A DNA stretch of 12,400 nucleotides, taken from assembly GCA_963593765.1 (NCBI GenBank), contig CAVBBU010000062.1, positions 1 to 12,400 on the forward strand, given 5' to 3'. The notes beneath the pieces are model-generated. The model was given only the letters and a program-made list of their open reading frames with translations. It searched no databases and was not told where the DNA came from. The stretch comes from CAVBBU01 sp963593765 (lineage in GTDB: Bacteria; Bacillota; Clostridia; Lachnospirales; Lachnospiraceae). The stretch's first letter is position 1, and every line of letters begins with the position of its first letter. A program made the translations under genes and the position numbers. Below, one piece after another: positions 1 to 5,471 of this stretch.

Positions 1-192
1 GCAGATGAGCTAAAGAATTATTTTGCCGAGTTTAAGCCCTATCTTGGGAAATGTAAGTTTAACAGCTGCATGCATATATCCGAGCCATCCTGTGCTGTAA
101 TTAATGCGGTAAATGATGGCAGGATAGCTACAAGCAGATATAATAGCTATAAAAAGCTATATGAAGAAATACTAAGGAGGAAAAGATTTTGA
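1..192 (+). CDS. rsgA: Ribosome small subunit-dependent GTPase A, C-terminal fragment
   Basis: Only the last 63 codons are inside the window; the 5' end lies to the left. The visible part matches the C-terminal zinc-binding domain of RsgA (YjeQ), a circularly permuted GTPase that acts in late maturation of the 30S ribosomal subunit. The zinc site is readable as Cys18-x4-Cys23-x-His25-x5-Cys31 (fragment numbering) within GKCKFNSCMHISEPSC, preceded by the typical FAEFKPYLGKC and followed by the helical tail RYNSYKKLYEEIL. The permuted GTPase motifs (G4-G1-G3 order) must lie upstream and cannot be checked. The TGA stop at 190-192 overlaps the TTG start of rpe, so the two genes are probably translationally coupled in one operon. 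The rsgA-rpe order is common in Firmicutes. Identification rests on the zinc motif and neighbour. Confidence 0.9.
   Translation, partial: ADELKNYFAEFKPYLGKCKFNSCMHISEPSCAVINAVNDGRIATSRYNSYKKLYEEILRRKRF
174..180 (+). promoter_or_regulatory. Ribosome binding site of rpe (AAGGAGG)
   Basis: A near-perfect AAGGAGG lies inside the end of rsgA, 8 bases before the TTG at 189. It supports the non-ATG start of rpe, because no in-frame ATG lies near the conserved N-terminus. Confidence 0.85.
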
Positions 193-845
193 AGCCGATT
201 ATTTCACCATCTATATTATCCTGTGATTTTACGAGGCTAGGAGAGCAGCTAAATACATTAAAGGAAAGCGGTATTTCAAATATACACTTTGATGTAATGG
301 ATGGAATATTTGTTCCTAATATAAGCTTTGGAGCACCAGTTCTTAAATCCATAAAGGCGGCATTTCCTGATTTTGTATATGATGTTCATATGATGGTTGA
401 TGAGCCGGATAGATTAGTTGAGCTTTTTGTAAATTCCGGAGCAAGCATAATCACAGTGCATCAGGAGGCATGTACCCATATAGACAGAACGCTGAATCAT
501 ATAAAGGAGCTTGGCTGCAAATGCGGAGTTGTACTTAATCCGGGAACTCCTATAGAGCTTATAGCCGAGATACTTCCTATCTGTGATACAGTTCTTCTTA
601 TGAGTGTTAATCCGGGCTTTGGAGGTCAAAAGCTTATACCTTATGTATTTGATAAGGCAAAAAGACTTAATGAGCTTAAAAAGGAAAGAGGACTTGACTT
701 TACTATACAGATAGATGGCGGAATTAATGCGGATAATATAAGACTTGCAGTAGATGCCGGTATTACTGATATAGTAGCAGGATCATCTGTATTTAATGGA
801 GATATTAAGGCTAATATAGAAAAGCTTTATAAGGCGATGAGCTAG
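189..845 (+). CDS. rpe: Ribulose-phosphate 3-epimerase
   Basis: This enzyme interconverts D-ribulose 5-phosphate and D-xylulose 5-phosphate in the cytosolic pentose phosphate pathway. The 218-residue product has the family's usual length and is a complete TIM barrel. Visible motifs in order are PSILSCDF (7-14), HFDVMDG with metal ligand His33 and catalytic Asp35, DVHMMV with metal ligand His67, VLNPGTP (115-121), the phosphate-loop segment MSVNPGFGGQ (138-147), IDGGIN with metal ligand and catalytic Asp176, and VAGSSVF (196-202). The start is TTG at 189: the AAGGAGG at 174-180 is correctly spaced and the family's N-terminus begins about here. The start shares two bases with the rsgA stop, so translation is probably coupled. 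No clear terminator follows directly; a possibly structured region lies at 860-946. Identification is secure. Confidence 0.97.
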   Translation: MKPIISPSILSCDFTRLGEQLNTLKESGISNIHFDVMDGIFVPNISFGAPVLKSIKAAFPDFVYDVHMMVDEPDRLVELFVNSGASIITVHQEACTHIDRTLNHIKELGCKCGVVLNPGTPIELIAEILPICDTVLLMSVNPGFGGQKLIPYVFDKAKRLNELKKERGLDFTIQIDGGINADNIRLAVDAGITDIVAGSSVFNGDIKANIEKLYKAMS

Positions 846-859
846 TAAGAAACTTTGAA

Positions 860-946
860 TTAATGCTTTATAAAATTTAGTTGTAAAAGCAAGAAGTGTA
901 CATGGCGTGCAGGGCAGGTGCCAAAGCTCGTTGCGAATAGCATTAA
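860..946 (+). other. Possible structured intergenic element between rpe and serS
   Basis: TTAATGCT (860-867) and AGCATTAA (939-946) are a perfect 8-base inverted repeat. Nested inside are GCAA/TTGC (889-892/931-934) and TGGCGT/GTGCCA (903-908/918-923, with two G-U pairs). By my count about 60% of the bases at 889-935 are G or C, against visibly A/T-rich flanks. This could be an RNA fold in the 3' tail of the rsgA-rpe transcript, a relic of a repeat, or chance. The last stem overlaps the -35 box of the proposed serS promoter. No run of T follows the stem, so it is not an ordinary intrinsic terminator, and I see no T-box antiterminator core. Confidence 0.3.
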
Positions 947-959
947 GCTGTAGTATACT
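931..959 (+). promoter_or_regulatory. Promoter for serS-icd
   Basis: TTGCGA (931-936), a 17-base spacer and TATACT (954-959) form a good sigma-A-type promoter. A start site near 966 would give a leader of about 30 bases before the serS ATG. No other strong pair was seen in the gap. Confidence 0.6.
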
Positions 960-983
960 TTTAGTTTGTATATGAATGTATTT

Positions 984-991
984 AGGGGAGG
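984..991 (+). promoter_or_regulatory. Ribosome binding site of serS (AGGGGAGG)
   Basis: AGGGGAGG ends 5 bases before the ATG at 997. It decides the start: the upstream in-frame ATG at 976 lies before this site, has no ribosome binding site of its own, and would add seven residues that the family lacks. Confidence 0.85.
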
Positions 992-996
992 ATATT

Positions 997-2277
997 ATGA
1001 TAGATATTAAGCTTTTTAGAGAACAGCCAGACCTAGTTAGGCAGAATATTAAAAACAAATTTCAGGATAGCAAGCTTCCGCTTGTTGATGAGGTAATAGA
1101 GCTTGATAAAAAATCAAGAGAAACACAGGCAGAGGCAGACAGCCTTAGAAGTGAAAAAAATAAGATAAGCAAGGAAATAGGAAGCCTTATGGCACAGGGT
1201 AAAAAGGATGAAGCCGAGGCTGCTAAGAAAAAGGTTTCTGAGCTTAATGAGAAGCTTTCTAGTCTAGAGCCTATAGAGGCAGAGCTAGAGGAAAAGCTTA
1301 AAAAGGATATGATGGTTATTCCAAATATTATCGATCCTTCTGTACCTATAGGTAAGGATGATAGTGAGAATGTCGAGATAGAAAAGTTTGGAGAGCCATT
1401 TGTTCCAGATTTTGAAATTCCTTACCATACAGACATTATGGAAAGGCTTAATGGCATAGACCTTGACAGTGCAAGAAAGGTTGCAGGAAATGGCTTTTAC
1501 TATCTGATGGGCGATATAGCAAGGCTTCACTCAGCAGTTATCGCTTATGCAAGAGATTTTATGATAGATAGGGGCTTTACCTACTGCGTTCCGCCTTTTA
1601 TGATTAGATCTGAGGTAGTTACAGGTGTTATGAGCTTTGCTGAAATGGATGCTATGATGTATAAGATAGAGGGAGAGGATCTATATCTTATAGGTACTAG
1701 CGAACATTCTATGATAGGTAAGTTTATAGATACTCTTAATGATGAGGCTAAGCTTCCTTATACGCTTACATCTTATTCTCCTTGCTTTAGAAAGGAAAAG
1801 GGTGCACATGGACTTGAGGAAAGAGGCGTATATAGAATACACCAGTTTGAAAAGCAGGAGATGATAGTTGTTTGTAAGCCAGAGGAGTCTAAAAAATGGT
1901 ATGACAAGCTTTGGCAAAATACAGTAGACCTATTTAGATCTCTTGATATTCCAGTTAGAACGCTTGAGTGCTGTTCTGGAGACCTAGCAGACCTTAAGGT
2001 TAAGTCTTGCGACGTAGAGGCATGGTCACCAAGACAAAAGAAGTACTTTGAGGTAGGAAGCTGCTCTAACCTAGGAGATGCACAGGCTAGAAGACTTAGA
2101 ATAAGAGTTAAGGGCGGTGATGGTGAAAAGTATTTTGCACATACTCTTAATAATACAGTTGTTGCACCACCTCGTATGCTTATAGCCTTCCTTGAAAATA
2201 ACTTAAATGAGGACGGAAGCGTGCGTATTCCTAAGGTACTTAGACCATACATGGGCGGCAAGGAAATAATCAAATAA
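997..2277 (+). CDS. serS: Seryl-tRNA synthetase (divergent motif 3)
   Basis: This class II synthetase charges tRNA-Ser with serine in the cytosol and also supplies Ser-tRNA-Sec where selenocysteine is used. The 426 residues match the usual length. Residues 1-25 open the N-terminal domain; about 28-105 are Lys/Glu-rich helices forming the long coiled-coil arm that grips the tRNA variable arm. The catalytic domain shows ENVEIEKFGEP (125-135), motif 1 around 150-200, TSEHS with Thr234 and Glu236 for serine recognition, motif 2 with Phe264-Arg265-x-Glu267 and IHQFEKQE (281-288), and motif 3 near NNTVVAPPR with its Arg393. The usual NGSGLAVGR of bacterial motif 3 is replaced by NNTVVAPPR, and the C-terminus ends in LRPYMGG, so this is a divergent branch. 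It has its own promoter and is followed 17 bases later by icd, probably on one transcript. Confidence 0.95.
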   Translation: MIDIKLFREQPDLVRQNIKNKFQDSKLPLVDEVIELDKKSRETQAEADSLRSEKNKISKEIGSLMAQGKKDEAEAAKKKVSELNEKLSSLEPIEAELEEKLKKDMMVIPNIIDPSVPIGKDDSENVEIEKFGEPFVPDFEIPYHTDIMERLNGIDLDSARKVAGNGFYYLMGDIARLHSAVIAYARDFMIDRGFTYCVPPFMIRSEVVTGVMSFAEMDAMMYKIEGEDLYLIGTSEHSMIGKFIDTLNDEAKLPYTLTSYSPCFRKEKGAHGLEERGVYRIHQFEKQEMIVVCKPEESKKWYDKLWQNTVDLFRSLDIPVRTLECCSGDLADLKVKSCDVEAWSPRQKKYFEVGSCSNLGDAQARRLRIRVKGGDGEKYFAHTLNNTVVAPPRMLIAFLENNLNEDGSVRIPKVLRPYMGGKEIIK

Positions 2278-2294
2278 TTCTTTAAGGGGATAGT

Positions 2295-3494
2295 ATGACA
2301 AAGATAAGTATGACAACTCCGCTAGTTGAGATGGACGGAGATGAGATGACAAGAATACTATGGAAGCTTATTAAGGATGAGCTTATTCTTCCATATGTAG
2401 ACCTTAAATCCGAATACTACGACCTAGGGCTTAGCTATAGAGATAAGACAGATGACAGCGTAACTGTAGATGCAGCAAATGCAACTAAAAAATACGGAGT
2501 TGCTGTTAAGTGTGCAACTATTACACCTAATGCTGCCAGAGTAGACGAATACAAGCTTAAGAAGATGTGGAAGAGCCCTAATGGAACTATAAGAGCTATA
2601 CTTGATGGAACAGTATTTAGAGCTCCTATAGTGGTTGACTGCATTAAACCAAATGTCAGAAGCTGGAAAAAGCCTATTACTATAGCAAGGCATGCATATG
2701 GTGATGTATATAAAAATTCAGAGCTTAGAATCCCTAAGGCTGGAAAGGCAGAGCTGGTATATACATCAAATGACGGAAAAGAAGAGAGAGTTCTTATACA
2801 TAACTTTGACTGCCCGGGAATTATCCAAGGCATGCACAATACTCTTCCTTCTATAGAAAGCTTTGCTAGAAGCTGCTTTAATTATGCACTTGATACAAGG
2901 CAGGACCTTTGGTTTTCTACTAAGGATACTATATCTAAGATTTACGACCATAGCTTTAAGGATATATTTGCTGAGATTTATGAGAATGAATATAAAAAGA
3001 AATTTGATAAGGAAGGCATAACATATTTTTATACGCTTATAGATGATGCAGTTGCAAGAGTAATGAAGTCAGAGGGCGGCTTTATATGGGCATGCAAAAA
3101 TTATGACGGCGATGTAATGAGCGATATGATTTCATCTGCATTTGGATCTCTAGCCATGATGACATCAGTTCTTGTTTCGCCTGATGGCTGCTATGAATAT
3201 GAAGCGGCACATGGAACAGTTCAAAGGCATTACTACAAGTATCTTAAGGGAGAGTCTACCTCTACTAATTCAGTTGCAACTATATATGCATGGACTGGTG
3301 CATTAAGAAAAAGAGGAGAGCTTGATGGCAATGCAGAGCTTGTGGATTTTGCGGGTAAGCTAGAAAGAGCAACTATAGATACTATCGAAAGCGGATATAT
3401 GACAAAGGATCTGGCTATGATTACAACCCTTAAAAAGCCTACTGTACTAGGCAGTGAAGGCTTTATAAAGGCAATCAGAAGCAGATTAGATTAA
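2295..3494 (+). CDS. icd: NADP-dependent isocitrate dehydrogenase, eukaryote-like homodimeric type
   Basis: It oxidatively decarboxylates isocitrate to 2-oxoglutarate with NADP, supplying glutamate carbon and NADPH. The 399 residues fit the homodimeric type found in the eukaryotic cytosol and mitochondrion and in many clostridia and Bacteroides, rather than the E. coli type. Visible motifs are MDGDEMTR (13-20), KSPNGTIR with Ser94 and Arg100, Arg109, ARHAYGD with Arg132 and Tyr139 close by, STKDT with catalytic Lys210, IDDAVA (249-254), KNYDGDVMSD with metal-binding Asp273 and Asp277, and EAAHGTVQRHY with Arg311-His312 at the position that reads the NADP 2'-phosphate. Residues 94, 100, 109 and 132 keep the numbering of human IDH1. 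AAGGGGA (2284-2290) lies 4 bases before the ATG. It follows serS by 17 bases, so it is likely cotranscribed. Its stop overlaps the convergent rqcH stop by 4 bases. Confidence 0.96.
   Translation: MTKISMTTPLVEMDGDEMTRILWKLIKDELILPYVDLKSEYYDLGLSYRDKTDDSVTVDAANATKKYGVAVKCATITPNAARVDEYKLKKMWKSPNGTIRAILDGTVFRAPIVVDCIKPNVRSWKKPITIARHAYGDVYKNSELRIPKAGKAELVYTSNDGKEERVLIHNFDCPGIIQGMHNTLPSIESFARSCFNYALDTRQDLWFSTKDTISKIYDHSFKDIFAEIYENEYKKKFDKEGITYFYTLIDDAVARVMKSEGGFIWACKNYDGDVMSDMISSAFGSLAMMTSVLVSPDGCYEYEAAHGTVQRHYYKYLKGESTSTNSVATIYAWTGALRKRGELDGNAELVDFAGKLERATIDTIESGYMTKDLAMITTLKKPTVLGSEGFIKAIRSRLD
3431..3464 (-). terminator. Intrinsic terminator of rqcH, inside icd
   Basis: Read on the minus strand, AAAGCCT (3464-3458), a 2-base bulge, ACTG (3455-3452), a 7-base loop, CAGT (3444-3441) and AGGCTTT (3440-3434) form an 11-pair stem. 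The T run spans 3436-3432. It lies about 30 bases past the rqcH stop and within icd codons. The same stem on the plus strand is followed by only three T, so it should act mainly on minus-strand transcripts. Confidence 0.6.
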
Positions 3495-5248
3495 TTATCA
3501 GGCTTGATATCATTTGGAATAGTCGGAGCAGCAACAAGGGAATAATTTGTATGATATATTACAAATCCCGGTGCAGCTCCGGCTACTTTTTTTATATTTT
3601 TCTTTTGAGTATAATCTATCTCTACCTTATCAGAATCTCTTTTACTAGAATAATATGCAGCAAGGCTTCCAGCAATTTCATATATATGATCCGGAAGCTC
3701 CGCTTCATTTGATTTAACTATTACATGCGATCCGGGAGCATTTTTGGCATGAAACCACCAGTCAAGACCTGTTGCTACCTTAAAGGTCAGCTCCTCATTT
3801 TGATAATTATTTTTGCCAACATATATCTTATATCCATCACCTGTTGTAAAGCTAAGTGGCTTTTGCTTAGAGATAGCTCTATCTTTTTTATTAGTGCTAT
3901 GCTTTTTAATATATCCAAAGTCAGATAGCTCATCCTTAATCTGGGCTAGGTCAGCCTCATCAGTAGCTATATCTATAGCTGTAAGTATGCTTTGCATATG
4001 CTCTATGGTATTTTTAGTATGCTTAATTTCGCTAGTTAAAGTTTCTTCAGTTCTTTTTAATTTAGAATATTTATCATAATATTTTTTTGCATTTTGAGCA
4101 GCACTTAAATCCTTATCAAGAGGAACTGTTATAGGCTTATTGTTATCATAATAATTTTCACATATAAGCTTATCCTCACCGCCGCCTAGTGAATATCCGT
4201 AGGTATGGAGCATATCTGCATATGTCTTGTATTTATCTTTTTTTCCGGCATCCTTTAGCTGCTTTTCCTGCAAATCGAACTTTTTACTTGCCCTTTCAAG
4301 CAGCGTTAATACAAGCCTTCTAAGGTCTGAGGACTTTTGCTTTATTCTTATACTAGCTTCCTTTGCTGAGTAAAAGCTGTATAGAGTCCTACTTATGCTG
4401 TCAAATTCCTTTACAGAATAATCCTTGTTTGTTTCAAGGCAGCTAAGCTTTATAGAAGAAAAATCTATAGGCATATCGCCTGAGTATATAATATGCGGAT
4501 TGTAGCTGTGACTTTTTATAAGCTCCATAATAGAGCTCATAGAGCTATAAAGCTTATCTATATCATCATCAGTAAGAAGAGATGTATGCTTATCGCTGTC
4601 TATAGAGCATCTAAAGCAAATCTCCTCAGCGGCTATAGGACTTATTCCGCTAAAGGATAGATATATAGCCTTTGATATAGTAGCATTTGAGCCTATTATG
4701 GCAGTCTTAAAGCTATCTATTGTAAGCTTAAGCGGATTTATCTTACTTAGCTTATCTGGAATATAATACTTCCTACCCGGAAGCACCTCTCTAAGTGAGC
4801 TTTGCGATGCAGAGATATGCTTAATGCTATCGATAATATTGTCCTCATTATCACAAAATATAATATTAGAGTGCTTTCCCATAAGCTCTATATACATATA
4901 TTTTTCTTTAAGGTCTCCAAGCTCGTCTCTGTGCTCAAGGCTTATCCTTACTATACGCTCAAGCCCCAACTGACTTATGCTAATTATCTTTGCACTTCCT
5001 ATATATTTTCTAAGAAGCATACAAAAATTAGGAGCAGTGATAGGGCTTTGCTTATTAATATCTGTTAGGTATAAAAGCGGAAGAGAAGCATCGGCAGATA
5101 TTAAAAGCCTGTAGCTTTCTGAATTATTTTTAATAGTAATAAGAAGCTCAGCATTTTCAGGCATAGCAATCTTGCTTATTCGACCGCCAGTTAGCCTTTC
5201 GCTAAGCTCATAAACTATATTAGATATAACTATTCCATCAAATGCCAT
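3491..5248 (-). CDS. rqcH: Rqc2/NEMF-family ribosome rescue factor RqcH (NFACT; older name FbpA, fibronectin-binding)
   Basis: RqcH binds stalled 50S-peptidyl-tRNA complexes and directs C-terminal alanine tailing, which marks the nascent chain for proteolysis. The 585-residue product starts with MAFDGIVISN and GGRISKI, typical of the NFACT-N domain. The segment GLERIVRI carries Glu97-Arg98 where B. subtilis has Asp97-Arg98, and ELMGKHSNII (121-130) is a family signature. A helix-hairpin-helix-like stretch (about 201-213) follows, then coiled-coil helices (about 293-345 and 380-445) that form the arm. The NFACT-R domain (about 465-575) has YKIYVGKNN, LDWWFHAKNAPGSHVIV and KKNIKKVAGAAPGFV. The start at 5248 is chosen because AAGGAG (minus strand, 5260-5255) sits 6 bases upstream; an in-frame ATG at 5263 would place that site inside the gene. 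It converges on icd with a 4-base overlap and diverges from the giant surface gene. Older literature linked this family to fibronectin binding. Confidence 0.94.
   Translation of the reverse strand: MAFDGIVISNIVYELSERLTGGRISKIAMPENAELLITIKNNSESYRLLISADASLPLLYLTDINKQSPITAPNFCMLLRKYIGSAKIISISQLGLERIVRISLEHRDELGDLKEKYMYIELMGKHSNIIFCDNEDNIIDSIKHISASQSSLREVLPGRKYYIPDKLSKINPLKLTIDSFKTAIIGSNATISKAIYLSFSGISPIAAEEICFRCSIDSDKHTSLLTDDDIDKLYSSMSSIMELIKSHSYNPHIIYSGDMPIDFSSIKLSCLETNKDYSVKEFDSISRTLYSFYSAKEASIRIKQKSSDLRRLVLTLLERASKKFDLQEKQLKDAGKKDKYKTYADMLHTYGYSLGGGEDKLICENYYDNNKPITVPLDKDLSAAQNAKKYYDKYSKLKRTEETLTSEIKHTKNTIEHMQSILTAIDIATDEADLAQIKDELSDFGYIKKHSTNKKDRAISKQKPLSFTTGDGYKIYVGKNNYQNEELTFKVATGLDWWFHAKNAPGSHVIVKSNEAELPDHIYEIAGSLAAYYSSKRDSDKVEIDYTQKKNIKKVAGAAPGFVIYHTNYSLVAAPTIPNDIKPDN
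3522..3593 (+). terminator. Intrinsic terminator of icd, inside rqcH
   Basis: An extended hairpin has an outer stem GTCGGAGC/GCTCCGGC (3522-3529/3576-3583, one G-U pair), an internal loop, GGG/CCC (3538-3540/3567-3569), a 4-base bulge and ATTTGTA/TACAAAT (3545-3551/3560-3566) with an 8-base loop. TAC and seven T (3587-3593) follow. It starts 28 bases after the icd stop and lies in the 3' coding part of rqcH. Confidence 0.55.
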
Positions 5249-5254
5249 ATGCTG

Positions 5255-5260
5255 CTCCTT
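5255..5260 (-). promoter_or_regulatory. Ribosome binding site of rqcH (AAGGAG)
   Basis: On the minus strand AAGGAG is followed by 6 bases and then the ATG at 5248. It fixes the shorter start, which also matches the conserved MAFDG N-terminus of the family. Confidence 0.8.
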
Positions 5261-5281
5261 CATAATCTATAGAATAAACAA

Positions 5282-5311
5282 AGTATAGCATGAAAAGGGG
5301 CTTCGTGTCAC
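5282..5311 (-). promoter_or_regulatory. Promoter for rqcH
   Basis: On the minus strand GTGACA (5311-5306), an 18-base spacer and TATACT (5287-5282) form a sigma-A-type promoter. A start near 5275 gives a leader of about 27 bases before the rqcH ATG. It points away from the surface-gene promoter, with no overlap between the two. Confidence 0.6.
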
Positions 5312-5345
5312 TATATGCGGTTGACATAAAGCAAACATGTAAGTA

Positions 5346-5375
5346 TTGACTAACTGGGGGGGGGTAACGTAAAAT
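5346..5375 (+). promoter_or_regulatory. Promoter of the giant surface gene with a G9 spacer tract
   Basis: TTGACT (5346-5351), an 18-base spacer and TAAAAT (5370-5375) each match the sigma-A consensus at five of six positions. The spacer is AACT, nine G and TAACG. Loss of one G gives the optimal 17 bases; gains give 19 or more. A start near 5382 leaves a leader of about 90 bases. A second candidate, TTGTCA (5390-5395) with TAAAAT (5415-5420), has a 19-base spacer downstream of the tract and could bypass it. Another TTGACA at 5321-5326 has only TATTGA at the right distance and is less convincing. Confidence 0.5.
5356..5364 (+). repeat. G9 homopolymer tract
   Basis: Nine consecutive G occur in an otherwise A/T-rich intergenic region. 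It is the only G or C homopolymer of this length that I saw in the window. Runs of eight or more are prone to slipped-strand mispairing. It lies between the -35 and -10 boxes proposed for the surface gene. Confidence 0.95.
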
Positions 5376-5406
5376 ATAAAGATATATTTTTGTCAATTTA
5401 AGCATA

Positions 5407-5435
5407 AGAATTAATAAAATATGGTTTGTAATTCT
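5407..5435 (+). repeat. A/T-rich inverted repeat in the surface-gene leader
   Basis: AGAATTA (5407-5413) and TAATTCT (5429-5435) pair perfectly around a 15-base loop, 36 bases before the start codon. With only two G-C or C-G pairs the stem is weak in RNA. It could equally be a binding site for a regulator or chance. Confidence 0.3.
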
Positions 5436-5458
5436 ATTTGTTCTTTTGATGGTAAAGT

Positions 5459-5464
5459 AGGAGG
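5459..5464 (+). promoter_or_regulatory. Ribosome binding site of the giant surface gene (AGGAGG)
   Basis: A full AGGAGG ends 7 bases before the ATG at 5472, ideal spacing. The ATG at 5465 is out of frame and directly abuts the site, so it is not the start. Confidence 0.85.
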
Positions 5465-5471
5465 ATGTATT

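Noticed and set aside
902..940. Tiny reading frame of 12 codons starting ATGGCGTGC
   Set aside because: No ribosome binding site and no recognisable product; it lies in the possible structured region.
976..996. Upstream in-frame ATG of serS
   Set aside because: It lies before the AGGGGAGG at 984-991, has no site of its own and adds seven residues absent from the family.
846..996. T-box riboswitch leader of serS
   Set aside because: The gap is short and lacks the conserved TGGNACCGCG antiterminator core and a terminator.
1773..2273. Minus-strand open frame opposite serS
   Set aside because: It is the antisense shadow of a clearly conserved gene, with no ribosome binding site or family resemblance.
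5249..5263. Upstream in-frame ATG of rqcH on the minus strand
   Set aside because: The AAGGAG would be inside the coding sequence, and MAFDG is the conserved family N-terminus.
5321..5349. Promoter using TTGACA at 5321 and TATTGA at 5344
   Set aside because: The -35 is perfect, but the -10 matches consensus at only three positions; the pair flanking the G tract is better overall.
5345..5397. Invertible promoter bounded by ATTGAC/GTCAAT
   Set aside because: The repeats are only six bases and no recombinase gene is nearby; they partly reflect the -35 box itself.
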